A DNA stretch of 64,000 bases from contig JAEYRX010000040.1 of NCBI GenBank assembly GCA_023435225.1, forward strand, positions 1 to 64,000, in the 5' to 3' direction. Source of the DNA: Bacillota bacterium. GTDB lineage: Bacteria > Bacillota > UBA4882 > UBA8346. Below, piece after piece: positions 27,318-35,933 of the stretch; position 1 is the stretch's first letter, and every line of letters begins with the position of its first letter. The notes beneath the pieces were generated by a model. It was not told the origin of the DNA. It saw only the letters and a list, made by a program, of their open reading frames with translations, and did not search any database. The translations under genes were made by a program, and so were the position numbers.

Positions 27318-28484
27318 TTGTCGGAACAGGTTCAACAGATAAAGGAGTTATTTATCAAAACATTCGGGGCCGGTGGGGAGATTGTTGTTGGTAGGGCGCC
27401 GGGTCGGGTTAATCTAATTGGAGAGCATACGGATTATAATGATGGATTTGTGTTTCCGATGGCGCTTGATTTCCGGATTTTATTGGCCGCCCGGAAACGA
27501 CCGGACCGGATTGTAAAAATTCATTCGGCTGATTATGCGGAGACAGTTCAATTTTCGTTGGATAATCTTATTCAATACGACCGGGAAAAACGTTGGAGTA
27601 ATTACCCGCGAGGGGTGCTGGCCATGTTACAGGAGGCCGGGATTGAATTCGGCGGGGTGGAGATTGTTTTTGCAGGTGATATTCCCCAAGGGTCCGGTTT
27701 AAGTTCTTCGGCTGCTTTGGAAGTAGCTACAGCAATTATAATGCAAGAATTGTTTGGATTTAAAATGGAAAAGCCACAATTGGCCAAACTCTGCCAACGG
27801 GCCGAGAATAAATTTGTCGGCATGAATTGCGGTATTATGGATCAGTTTATCTCAATGATGGGCGGAAAAGACAAGGCTCTTTTTCTTGACTGCCGATCAC
27901 TCGCGTATAAACTCGTCCCGTTGGAATTAGGAGATTGTCGGATTTTAATATGTCAAAGTGGTGTTAAACATACTCTAGTTGACTCGGAATATAATAAACG
28001 GCGGCAGGAATGTGAAAGTGGAGTGGAGATCCTGGCCGGGAAAGTTCCGGGAATTAAAGCGCTTCGTGATGCCGGATTGGAACAATTGGGAGTATATAAA
28101 AAAGTGATGGACCCAATAGTATACCGCCGTTGTAAACATGTAATTACTGAGAATAGTAGGGTTTTAGAAAGTATAAATGCTTTAAACAGAAGCGATTTGG
28201 CTATCTTTGGCCGGCTGATGAATGCATCTCATGATTCATTAAGAGATGATTATGAAGTAAGCTGTGCGGAGATTGATCTGCTGGTTAATTTGGCCAGGGA
28301 ACTCCCGGGAGTATTGGGATCCAGAATTACCGGCGGCGGTTTTGGCGGTTGCACGGTAAACCTCGTTAAAGAAAACGCAATAGAGGAGTTTACCAAGCAT
28401 ATAACTGATAATTATCAAGCCAAAACCGGAATTGTCCCTCGAATTTATATCAGCACAGCTGCAAATGGCGCGGAGATTCTTTAG
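27318..28484 (+). CDS. galK: Galactokinase
   Basis: GHMP kinase phosphorylating galactose to galactose-1-phosphate, first step of the Leloir pathway. Signature GRVNLIGEHTDYNDG near residue 30, ATP-binding PQGSGLSSSAALEVA near residue 119, and the late GGGFGGCTVNL motif. 388 residues, normal length. TTG start behind GGGGAGTGA. No galT is visible in the window. Confidence 0.96.
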   Translation: MSEQVQQIKELFIKTFGAGGEIVVGRAPGRVNLIGEHTDYNDGFVFPMALDFRILLAARKRPDRIVKIHSADYAETVQFSLDNLIQYDREKRWSNYPRGVLAMLQEAGIEFGGVEIVFAGDIPQGSGLSSSAALEVATAIIMQELFGFKMEKPQLAKLCQRAENKFVGMNCGIMDQFISMMGGKDKALFLDCRSLAYKLVPLELGDCRILICQSGVKHTLVDSEYNKRRQECESGVEILAGKVPGIKALRDAGLEQLGVYKKVMDPIVYRRCKHVITENSRVLESINALNRSDLAIFGRLMNASHDSLRDDYEVSCAEIDLLVNLARELPGVLGSRITGGGFGGCTVNLVKENAIEEFTKHITDNYQAKTGIVPRIYISTAANGAEIL

Positions 28485-28553
28485 AACAGGTAATGGGCAA
28501 TAAGCATTAAGTAGTAAGAAAATTATTCTGAGAAATAATTAACAAACTTTGGA

Positions 28554-28630
28554 ACCACGAAACACACGAAAAGCACGAAAAAGTATTAAAGAACTTTTAA
28601 TGTTTTCTTTCGTGTAGTTTCGTGATTTTA
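28554..28630. repeat. Inverted repeat of CACGAAA words
   Basis: Left arm CCACGAAACACACGAAAAGC followed by ACGAAA faces TTTCGTG, TTTCGTG on the right across an AAGTATTAAAGAACTTTTAA core. A single arm of the same word family is at 33161-33196. No gene. Confidence 0.7.
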
Positions 28631-28678
28631 GATAGGTTTCTATATGTTAATTAATAATAATAATGAGGTGGATGGGGA

Positions 28679-29662
28679 ATGAAAGTTTTAGTGGCAGGTG
28701 GGGCTGGGTATATTGGGAGTCATGTGGTGTTGGAACTTAACCGGAGAGGCCATGAGCCGGTGGTTTTGGATAATCTGGTTAAAGGGCATAAGGCAGCGGT
28801 TTTAGCCGGAAGATTTATTGAAGGCAATGTTGGCGACAGTGAATTAGTCAAGAAGGTTGTTAAGGAAGAAAAAATTGAGGCTGCGATTCATTTATGCGCT
28901 TATAGTCTGGTGGGTGAGTCTGTCGGTGAACCATCCAAATATTTTCAAAATAATATCGGCAATGGTATGAAGCTGCTGGATGCGCTAAGGGAGAGCGGAG
29001 TTAATAAATTTGTCTTTTCTTCCACGGCAGCAGTTTATGGTGAACCGGAGCAGACGCCGATTCCGGAAGAGCATCCCAAAAACCCAACCAACCCCTACGG
29101 TTTCTCCAAACTAACTTTTGAAGGCATCTTAAAGGCCTATGACCATGCATATGGTTTAAAATTCATGTCATTACGTTATTTTAACGCTGCCGGGGCTGAT
29201 CCGGAATCGGATATCGGGGAAGACCATCAACCGGAAACACATTTAATTCCAATAGTTCTTCAGGCGGCAATGGGGGTTAGACCATATATTGAGATTTACG
29301 GAACCGACTATCCAACTCCAGACGGTACATGTATCAGGGATTATATCCATGTCAATGATCTGGCCCAAGCTCATGTGTTAGCCTTGGAAGCTTTGAATAA
29401 CGGTCTGGCTTCTACTATTTATAATTTAGGCAATGGACTAGGATATTCAAATCGTCAAGTAATCGAGACAGCCCAAAAAGTAACCGGGATAAATATTCCG
29501 GTTAAAGAAGGACCGCGCCGTCCCGGCGATCCGGCCATCCTGGTGGCCTCATCAAACCGGATCAAGGACGAACTTGGTTGGAAACCCAGCTATCCTCAGT
29601 TGGAGAAGATTATTGAGACCGCCTGGCGCTGGCATAAAGGACATCCGGAGGGATACAAATAA
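28679..29662 (+). CDS. galE: UDP-glucose 4-epimerase
   Basis: Short-chain dehydrogenase interconverting UDP-galactose and UDP-glucose with bound NAD. GAGYIGSH nucleotide motif at the N-terminus, SSTAAVYG with catalytic Ser, YGFSK with catalytic Tyr-Lys, and RYFNAAGADP typical of GalE. 327 residues. GAGGTG lies upstream. It follows galK by about 195 bases with a hairpin repeat between. Confidence 0.95.
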   Translation: MKVLVAGGAGYIGSHVVLELNRRGHEPVVLDNLVKGHKAAVLAGRFIEGNVGDSELVKKVVKEEKIEAAIHLCAYSLVGESVGEPSKYFQNNIGNGMKLLDALRESGVNKFVFSSTAAVYGEPEQTPIPEEHPKNPTNPYGFSKLTFEGILKAYDHAYGLKFMSLRYFNAAGADPESDIGEDHQPETHLIPIVLQAAMGVRPYIEIYGTDYPTPDGTCIRDYIHVNDLAQAHVLALEALNNGLASTIYNLGNGLGYSNRQVIETAQKVTGINIPVKEGPRRPGDPAILVASSNRIKDELGWKPSYPQLEKIIETAWRWHKGHPEGYK

Positions 29663-29684
29663 GGCAGGTAAGTAGTTCTGAATG

Positions 29685-29806
29685 TTAGGCAATAGGCAAT
29701 AGGCAACAGGCAACAGGTGTTAGTAATTTTGAATGTTTAAATACAGCCGGTTTTTTAGTTTTATTTCTAATGCCTAATGCCTAGTGCCTAGTGCCTAGTG
29801 CCCACT
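29685..29806. repeat. Inverted repeat of GGCAATA/TGCCTA words
   Basis: Left arm has TTAGGCAATAGGCAATAGG plus two GGCAACA units; right arm has TGCCTAATGCC plus three TAGTGCC units. The middle is AT-rich. Forms a long imperfect hairpin between convergent genes. Confidence 0.7.
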
Positions 29807-29818
29807 AGAATGTTATAT

Positions 29819-30073
29819 TTAAGTTGGGGGGCCTTTGAAAAATTTACGAAGATCATTGGACAAATCCTTTACTAGTTCAATTACCTGTTCCAGACTACCG
29901 TTATCTTGACTTTTAACATAATAACGGTTGCTGTTCATGAGTAAGGCCATTAAATCTTTGACAAAATCACTTCTATTTTTTAAGCGGTTGTTCTCTTCCT
30001 CCAATTCCTGAATCCGTTGTTGCATCTTTTTTCTTTCAGAGTAAGCTCCAAATGGAGAATTATATCGTTCCAT
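29819..30073 (-). CDS. Small coiled-coil protein, unknown
   Basis: 84 residues. A polar Tyr/Ser/Pro start is followed by a strongly heptad-like helix (QQRIQELEEENNRLKNRSDF), then a C-terminal helical part with EQVIELVKDLSNDLRKFF. No membrane segment. AGGTGG is 5 bases before ATG 30073. Coiled-coil spore or division accessory proteins look like this, but no family is recognised. Confidence 0.5.
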   Translation of the reverse strand: MERYNSPFGAYSERKKMQQRIQELEEENNRLKNRSDFVKDLMALLMNSNRYYVKSQDNGSLEQVIELVKDLSNDLRKFFKGPPT

Positions 30074-30389
30074 TAACACCACCTACAATTTAAGTCCAAG
30101 GTCAAAAGTTAAAAGTCGAAAGTCAATATAAATGGATTTTGAGTTTAATCGTTGCTAAAACTTCTGACTTAGGACTAATAATTAAAAATTTTGAATTCAG
30201 ATTGTATTCACTATTATGATATAAATATTTATGGCTGTTTGCTATAATCAGGTGGCATATAGCGACTATAGCATGGAAAATCTTTTAGTACGCCACCTCA
30301 TTTATTGGATTGCCTATATGGATAAAGTCTTTTTAACATATACCGATATAAATGATAGGTTTAGGAATTGCTTGAGGCAGGTGATAATA

Positions 30390-31493
30390 ATGAAAAAACG
30401 GGAAAAAACCAAGTTGCTTTTAATAGGTGGAGGAATAACTCAAGCTTGCTTACTTAAACAATTCGCAAGAGCTGATTTGGCTAAATTTGAAATTATTATG
30501 CTTTCATCAAAGCCGGTAATTTCTTATCCGGAGATGGCAGCGAACTTTTTTTACGGATATCACTCGGAAGAGGATATTCAATTAGACTTGGCTGGAATCT
30601 GCCGGGAAAAAGGGATACAGTATGTTTGGGAAGACATATATGAAATCGATAGCGCCCATCAAGTGGTGAAAACAGAGAATGGGCGGGTTTTTTCTTATGA
30701 TATAGCGGTAATTAATCCTGATGATAATTATCAAACCATTGAGGGTTTATTGAAATATGGAGTACCAATCAGGTTAGGGGAGAACCTGCCAAAAGTAAAG
30801 CAGGATCTTTCAGGAAAAAGCGCTGAGCGGATTGTTACTATTGTGGGAGCGGGAAAATTAGGAGTTGAACTTGCCTTATCTCTTCGTATTATGTTTAATA
30901 AGTTAAAAAAATATCCGGTCATTTCTGTCATAGAGGCGGCGCATTCTGTTTTACCTGGTTTTGATTTGCAGGTTAAAGAATTGGTAATGGATGAATTGAT
31001 AAATAACGGCATTGAGTTATTACTCGGCAGAAAGGTAGCCCGCATTACCGGAGATTTGTTGGTATTTAGCGATAATCAGATTCTTGACTACGGCTATTTA
31101 ATTTGGACCCCTAAACCAACTGTTAATCCGATGTTGAAAGAGAGGGGTTTGGCGGTTGAAAATGGTTTGCTGCGATTAAACTCTTATTTGCAGTCATTTA
31201 ACATGCTCAATCTTTTTGGAGCCGGAGGAATGGTTACTGTCGGCGGCAATTATTTTGATTTTATGGCTGACCCGATAGAATATGCCGAATTATTGTTAAA
31301 AAATATTAGAAGATATTCGGAGAAAAACCGGTTGATTAAAGTAACCCCACCAAAACAAAAGCAAACGGTTTTAAATATTAAACCTAAGCATGCGGTCCAG
31401 GTGGTAAAAGAAAGAGTATCTCACGGTAAACATATCTGGAAGAAAAAGAAACTCCGGGATTTAAAGTTAAGTAGAAAATTGCGGGTTATTTAA
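30390..31493 (+). CDS. NDH-2-like FAD/NAD(P) oxidoreductase
   Basis: About 367 residues with two dinucleotide folds of the pyridine-nucleotide-disulfide reductase superfamily: LLLIGGGITQ at the start (FAD, with the last Gly altered) and IVGAGKLGVELA in the middle (NAD(P)H). LNLFGAGGMV corresponds to the usual late FAD-binding GD motif, but the Asp is missing. No redox Cys pair. A basic C-terminal tail (HIWKKKKLRDLKLSRKL) may hold it at the membrane. Closest in plan to type II NADH dehydrogenases or sulfide:quinone-like enzymes; activity uncertain because of the altered FAD motifs. AGGTGAT precedes ATG 30390. The 30231-30389 leader contains AGGTGGC/GCCACCT arms. Confidence 0.65.
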   Translation: MKKREKTKLLLIGGGITQACLLKQFARADLAKFEIIMLSSKPVISYPEMAANFFYGYHSEEDIQLDLAGICREKGIQYVWEDIYEIDSAHQVVKTENGRVFSYDIAVINPDDNYQTIEGLLKYGVPIRLGENLPKVKQDLSGKSAERIVTIVGAGKLGVELALSLRIMFNKLKKYPVISVIEAAHSVLPGFDLQVKELVMDELINNGIELLLGRKVARITGDLLVFSDNQILDYGYLIWTPKPTVNPMLKERGLAVENGLLRLNSYLQSFNMLNLFGAGGMVTVGGNYFDFMADPIEYAELLLKNIRRYSEKNRLIKVTPPKQKQTVLNIKPKHAVQVVKERVSHGKHIWKKKKLRDLKLSRKLRVI

Positions 31494-31566
31494 ACGCATC
31501 CGGCCAGTCGGTTAGAAGATATAATTGTCGTATAAAGGCTCAAAACAAGGAAAAAAGGTGCTTACT

Positions 31567-32766
31567 ATGGAAGAAGTAATATTCATCGAGAGGCTAAATT
31601 CTCTAGTTCAAGAACAACAAAAAATACTCAAACGCCAAAATAGACCTCTAGATTTAAATAATGGAATTTATCAAAGATACCTTTATCCGGTTCTATCAAA
31701 GGAACACACACCACTTTTCTGGCGTTATGACTTGGATTTTAACACCAATCCATATTTAATGGAACGGTTGGGAATAAACTGTGTTTTTAATCCGGGGGCG
31801 ATTGAGCTCAATGGAAAAATTTATCTAGTGGCCCGGGTTGAGGGGGTAGACCGGAAATCTTTTTTTGCGGTTGCTGAGAGTAAAACCGGAATTGACGGTT
31901 TTAAGTTTTGGGATTATCCCGTTTTGATGCCGGAGACGGAAAATCCCGATATTAACGTCTATGATATGCGGGTGGTCAAACATGAGGATGGGTGGATTTA
32001 TGGGCTTTTTTGCACGGAGCGAAAAGATCCGGCTGCTCCGGAAGGAGATACATCAAGCGCTGTGGCGGCTTGTGGAATTGCCAGAACTAAGGATTTAATA
32101 AATTGGGAACGCCTCCCCGACTTGAAGACCAGTTCGCCGCAGCAACGGAATGTAGTACTGCATCCGGAGTTTGTTAATGAAAAATATGCTCTTTATACCA
32201 GACCGCAGGATGGATTTATTGAGGCCGGTAAAGGCGGTGGTATTGGTTGGGGTTATACCAATAATATGGAAAATGCGGTAATTGAAGCGGAAAAGATTAT
32301 CGATGAGAAAGAATATCATACTATCAAAGAAGTCAAGAATGGTCAAGGACCGGCTCCGATAAAAACAACTAAAGGATGGTTACATATTGCTCATGGGGTT
32401 CGAAATACGGCTGCCGGTTTAAGGTATGTATTATATGCTTTTTTATCGGATTTAAATCATCCGGAAGAGGTCATCCACCGGCCCGGAGGATATCTTATAG
32501 CTCCGGAAGGCGAGGAACGGATTGGAGACGTTTCGAATGTAGTCTTTTGTAACGGGGTGGTAGCCAAAACTAATGGAGATGTGTTTATTTACTATGCTTC
32601 ATCCGACACCAGAACCCATATAGCAACTTCAACCATTGATCGTTTACTGGATTACGTACTAAATACTCCGGAAGATCCTTTACGATCTCATTTTTGCGTG
32701 GAACAACGTTATGGCCTAATCAGCAAAAACTTAGAGCTAATCCGGAGCGGCAAAGTGAAAATATAA
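31567..32766 (+). CDS. GH130 mannoside phosphorylase (mannosylglucose phosphorylase type)
   Basis: Five-bladed propeller phosphorylase of GH130, likely 4-O-beta-mannosyl-glucose phosphorylase: phosphorolysis of Man-beta-1,4-Glc to mannose-1-phosphate and glucose. Typical blocks are NPYLMERLGINCVFNPGAI, LVARVEGVDRKSFFAVAES, DPAAPEGDTSSAVAACGIAR, LHPEFVNEKYALYTRPQDG and the late YYASSDTRTHIATSTIDRLLDY. About 399 residues and no signal peptide, so cytosolic. AAAGGTG is 7 bases before ATG 31567. Fits with GH9 and the Leloir genes as mannan/oligosaccharide catabolism. The subfamily call is from remembered motifs. Confidence 0.88.
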   Translation: MEEVIFIERLNSLVQEQQKILKRQNRPLDLNNGIYQRYLYPVLSKEHTPLFWRYDLDFNTNPYLMERLGINCVFNPGAIELNGKIYLVARVEGVDRKSFFAVAESKTGIDGFKFWDYPVLMPETENPDINVYDMRVVKHEDGWIYGLFCTERKDPAAPEGDTSSAVAACGIARTKDLINWERLPDLKTSSPQQRNVVLHPEFVNEKYALYTRPQDGFIEAGKGGGIGWGYTNNMENAVIEAEKIIDEKEYHTIKEVKNGQGPAPIKTTKGWLHIAHGVRNTAAGLRYVLYAFLSDLNHPEEVIHRPGGYLIAPEGEERIGDVSNVVFCNGVVAKTNGDVFIYYASSDTRTHIATSTIDRLLDYVLNTPEDPLRSHFCVEQRYGLISKNLELIRSGKVKI

Positions 32767-32907
32767 AAATATCTTTATCCAAATAAAATTCCCTAACATA
32801 GAAATTTTTCGTATATTAATCGTATATTATTTTATTAAAATTTAAGCATACTAATGCTACTGGAATGTGAATTTCCTTGGTTAAAACTGAAGAATGGAGT
32901 GGAGAAC

Positions 32908-33111
32908 TTGGACAGAGTAGCATTGGTTTTGGTTATTATCGGCGCTCTAAATTGGCTGTTAGTGGGGTTGTTCAGGTATGATTTAGTCGCTAACCTTTTT
33001 GGAGGTCAAACGGCCGCAGTTAGCCGGGTGATTTATTCTTTAGTAGGTTTAGCCGGTATCTGGTGTATAAGCCTGCTTTTCCGGGACCGTGAGAATGTTA
33101 ATAAGACCTAA
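32908..33111 (+). CDS. DUF378 small membrane protein
   Basis: 67 residues: two transmembrane helices around the conserved IGALNWLLVGLF and YSLVGLAGIW motifs of DUF378, joined by a loop with DLVANLFGG. Function unknown. TTG start with GGAGTGGAG upstream; a longer frame from 32854 adds non-conserved residues. Confidence 0.85.
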   Translation: MDRVALVLVIIGALNWLLVGLFRYDLVANLFGGQTAAVSRVIYSLVGLAGIWCISLLFRDRENVNKT

Positions 33112-33160
33112 TAGGAACGGGTAACAGGCAACAGGGAACACAATAGAAAGGAAAGTGTTT

Positions 33161-33196
33161 TGTGATCTTTACGTGATTTTCGTGTGTTTCGTGGTT
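33161..33196. repeat. Single arm of CACGAAA-type repeat
   Basis: TGTGATCTTTACGTGATTTT followed by CGTGTGTTTCGTGG: the right-arm words of the element at 28554-28630 without a clear left arm. Confidence 0.45.
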
Positions 33197-33237
33197 GACT
33201 AATTTATTTGTAGGCTTATTATATCTGTCTTGATTTA

Positions 33238-33354
33238 AGGGAGTTTCATAATTACTTTAATTGAGTTTTCAATACAATATACAGTGAATAAACCCAGATG
33301 TGGCTATCAATATATTGTATTGAAATGTTAAATTTTTTAATTATGAAAATCCCT
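33238..33354. repeat. About 117-bp palindromic element, copy 3
   Basis: Left AGGGAGTTTCATAATTA, right TAATTATGAAAATCCCT, with inner ACAATATACAG and TCAATATATTGT. It lies just past the pbpC stop codon. Confidence 0.78.
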
Positions 33355-33389
33355 CATTTATCAAGTACAGATTTTTTTATTATCCGTAT

Positions 33390-35789
33390 TTACTCCGCTT
33401 TTTCAATTACCAGCCAAAAATCGGTGCTACGGCCGTAATCATCCTGACAAACCACCTGATGTCGTCCGACAACCGGAAGATAAAAGAGTTTTTCTCCGGG
33501 GGCAGCAGATCCTAATAACTTACCATCAATGAACCAATACAAGTTCCGGACATCAGAGCCGGCTGAAGCTTCACAGCATATTTTTTGATACTCCGGCGGG
33601 ATTCCTTCTCTTAAACGGTATTGGCAATCTTGTGACGGAGAGCGGATAATTGGTGGTTTACCGGGTATTAATCCTTGCCAGCTGGGAAGGAGGTGAGGTA
33701 GGCGATGAATTATACTGCCGTTTTTCTCCATCCAGGCGCCGACCCGGGGCGGCCATTGGACGTAAACTTCGGTATGAGACCTCCGTTTGCCGGGAAAATC
33801 GGGCGGTAAACGATAACCGGTTTTATCATCAATTTCTGCAGCGCAATGTAACTCACAAACTTTTTCCGGTGAATGATCCGGCAGATATAATTCTTCAATA
33901 ACCACAGGACAATTAGGCCCCGGAATTTCTCCGCTAAGGCTGCAAACTTCTCTGGTAGCTACTGTACTTGGTTCATTAAACCAGCGGATTTGTTTGCCCC
34001 GGCATATACTGTTCATTAGTTCGAAAAGAATAGGTCCTGCTACTTCTGCTCCAACCAAATTACGGGCCCCTTGGCCTGAAAAATTGCCCATCCATATGCC
34101 GACTGTATAACGGGGGTTATATCCGATACTCCAGGCATCCCGGTGGCCATAGGAGGTTCCGGTTTTCCAAGCTACCCTTGGCAAGGAAGTAAACTCCCAA
34201 CAAGTGGGAAGGTCCGGCCGACGTAACCCGGTAAGAATATCAGTGATCAGATAGGTAGTTCCCGGCTCAAACAAACGAATACCGGCTGCGCCTAAGTCGG
34301 TTTTAAGTTGGCGGGGATGAAAAAATTCACCGTCATTAGCCAAACATGAGTATAATGCGGTTAAGTCCAACAAGCTAATTTCACATCCACCAATAGCAAT
34401 TGATAGACCGTAATGTTTTCGGGAACGCAGCGAAGAGGCGCCGGCTTTTTTTAGTATTGAATATAATCCCTCCTCACCCAGGGCATTTTCGAGTTCGACC
34501 GCCGGGAGATTTAGTGATTGTTCCAAAGCAGAACGGGCCGAAACAATCCCGCTAAAAGTGCGGTCATAATTCTCCGGGGCGTAACCGGAAAAATCAGTGG
34601 GAACATCTTCAAGGTAATGGGCGGGTGAAATTAACCCTTTTTGTAGTGCTTGGGCATAAATAAAAGGTTTTAAAGCCGAACCCGGTGAACGTGGCGCTAA
34701 AGTAGCATTGACCTGACCATCATGAAAATGATCGTTAAAATCACCCGAACCTACCATTGTGAGCACTTCATGAAGCTTATTATCCAAAATAACAATAGCT
34801 CCATTGGTAATTCCTTCATTGCGGAGATTACTCAAATGCAACCGTAGTAAATCTTCAGCGACTAATTGGTAATTCCGGTTTAAAGTGGTGTATAACCTGG
34901 CTGTTTCCGGATGACTTAGCATTAAATCCCGGCAAAAATGAGGAGCTACTTTAGGCAGTTCCTGCCTGCCGGAAGGAACTTCTTCATTTCGGGCTTCTTT
35001 TACAGCCGCCGCAGAAATATACTTTAAATGGCGCAGTCTTGACAGAACCCGGTTTCTGGCGGCAAGCGCTTTTTGACGGTTAATATCCGGCCGGTGCGCG
35101 TTGGGAGAGTTTGGAATAGCTGTCAACAAGGCGGCTTCCCCGAGGCTTAATTGTGATGGTTCCTTATTAAAATATAACCAGGCTGCGGCAGCCACTCCTT
35201 CAATATTTCCTCCATAAGGAGCGATATTGAAGTAAATTTCCAATAACTCTTTTTTGCTGTAGCGTAATTCTAATTGGAACGATCGGATGATCTCCCAAAC
35301 TTTACTGCCGATATTTCGCTTCTTCGGCTCCATCATCCTGGCAATCTGCATAGTAATGGTCGAACCGCCCGATATAACTCTTCCGGAACGGATATTTTGC
35401 AATAAAGCCCTGGTGAAAGCCGGAACATTTATTCCCGGATGAAAATAGAAGCAGCGATCTTCATAACCGATTAGACATTTTTGGAGATTTGGATTGACCT
35501 GATTTAAAGAAGTCCGAATCCGCCACATCTCATCAGGAGAAATGAAGGCATGCAACAGTTGTCCGTCCCTATCAAAAACCAGGGTTGAAGAAGGCCTCCA
35601 AAGCGCTTCTTCAGGCAATGGGATTATCCAGGCTAAGGCTTTTAATGAAAGATAGACACTGCCAACTAGGACCAAAACGATTATCCAAGCCTTTACTAAA
35701 GGTGAAATTTTAAAGGCAGTTAGTTTTACGAACCTATCTATTAATTTATGAACCCAACTTTTAAAATTATGATTGATAAGTGTTTTCAT
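33390..35789 (-). CDS. pbpC: Penicillin-binding protein 1C
   Basis: About 799 residues. One membrane anchor (about residues 34-55), a family-51 transglycosylase with EDRCFYFHPG and GGSTITMQIARM, a transpeptidase with SPGSALKPF (catalytic Ser and Lys of SxxK), SLNLPAVE and KTGTS, and the C-terminal BiPBP_C module typical of PbpC. It polymerises and may cross-link peptidoglycan. In E. coli pbpC is next to the alpha-2-macroglobulin gene yfhM, and the same pair occurs here, both on the minus strand with A2M first. ATG 35789 has an AGGCGAGG site; the longer frame from 35858 reads through a simple repeat. Confidence 0.93.
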   Translation of the reverse strand: MKTLINHNFKSWVHKLIDRFVKLTAFKISPLVKAWIIVLVLVGSVYLSLKALAWIIPLPEEALWRPSSTLVFDRDGQLLHAFISPDEMWRIRTSLNQVNPNLQKCLIGYEDRCFYFHPGINVPAFTRALLQNIRSGRVISGGSTITMQIARMMEPKKRNIGSKVWEIIRSFQLELRYSKKELLEIYFNIAPYGGNIEGVAAAAWLYFNKEPSQLSLGEAALLTAIPNSPNAHRPDINRQKALAARNRVLSRLRHLKYISAAAVKEARNEEVPSGRQELPKVAPHFCRDLMLSHPETARLYTTLNRNYQLVAEDLLRLHLSNLRNEGITNGAIVILDNKLHEVLTMVGSGDFNDHFHDGQVNATLAPRSPGSALKPFIYAQALQKGLISPAHYLEDVPTDFSGYAPENYDRTFSGIVSARSALEQSLNLPAVELENALGEEGLYSILKKAGASSLRSRKHYGLSIAIGGCEISLLDLTALYSCLANDGEFFHPRQLKTDLGAAGIRLFEPGTTYLITDILTGLRRPDLPTCWEFTSLPRVAWKTGTSYGHRDAWSIGYNPRYTVGIWMGNFSGQGARNLVGAEVAGPILFELMNSICRGKQIRWFNEPSTVATREVCSLSGEIPGPNCPVVIEELYLPDHSPEKVCELHCAAEIDDKTGYRLPPDFPGKRRSHTEVYVQWPPRVGAWMEKNGSIIHRLPHLLPSWQGLIPGKPPIIRSPSQDCQYRLREGIPPEYQKICCEASAGSDVRNLYWFIDGKLLGSAAPGEKLFYLPVVGRHQVVCQDDYGRSTDFWLVIEKAE

Positions 35790-35800
35790 GGCAGCCTCGC

Positions 35801-35850
35801 CTTTTAATTGACAATTTACAATTGACAATTTACAATTAAAAACCAAATCG
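35801..35850. repeat. Tandem ATTGACAATTTACA repeat
   Basis: TTAATTGACAATTTACAATTG and another GACAATTTACAATTAAAA unit lie in the gap between A2M and pbpC. The same words occur at 22110-22146 and 27055-27080. Confidence 0.55.
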
Positions 35851-35933
35851 GATAGCAATTCATGATTTTTAAGTCAAAACATGCAAAGGTTCACTTTCAC
35901 ACTTTTGCCTCTTGCCTCATGCCTCACGCCTCT

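Noticed and set aside
30240..30310. AGGTGGC/GCCACCT arms before the oxidoreductase gene as a riboswitch
   Set aside because: One 7-bp stem around an AT-rich loop; no match to a known class and no clear terminator or start sequestration.
33390..35858. Longer pbpC start at 35858
   Set aside because: The extra 23 residues are translated from the ATTGACAATTTACA repeat; ATG 35789 has a proper ribosome site.
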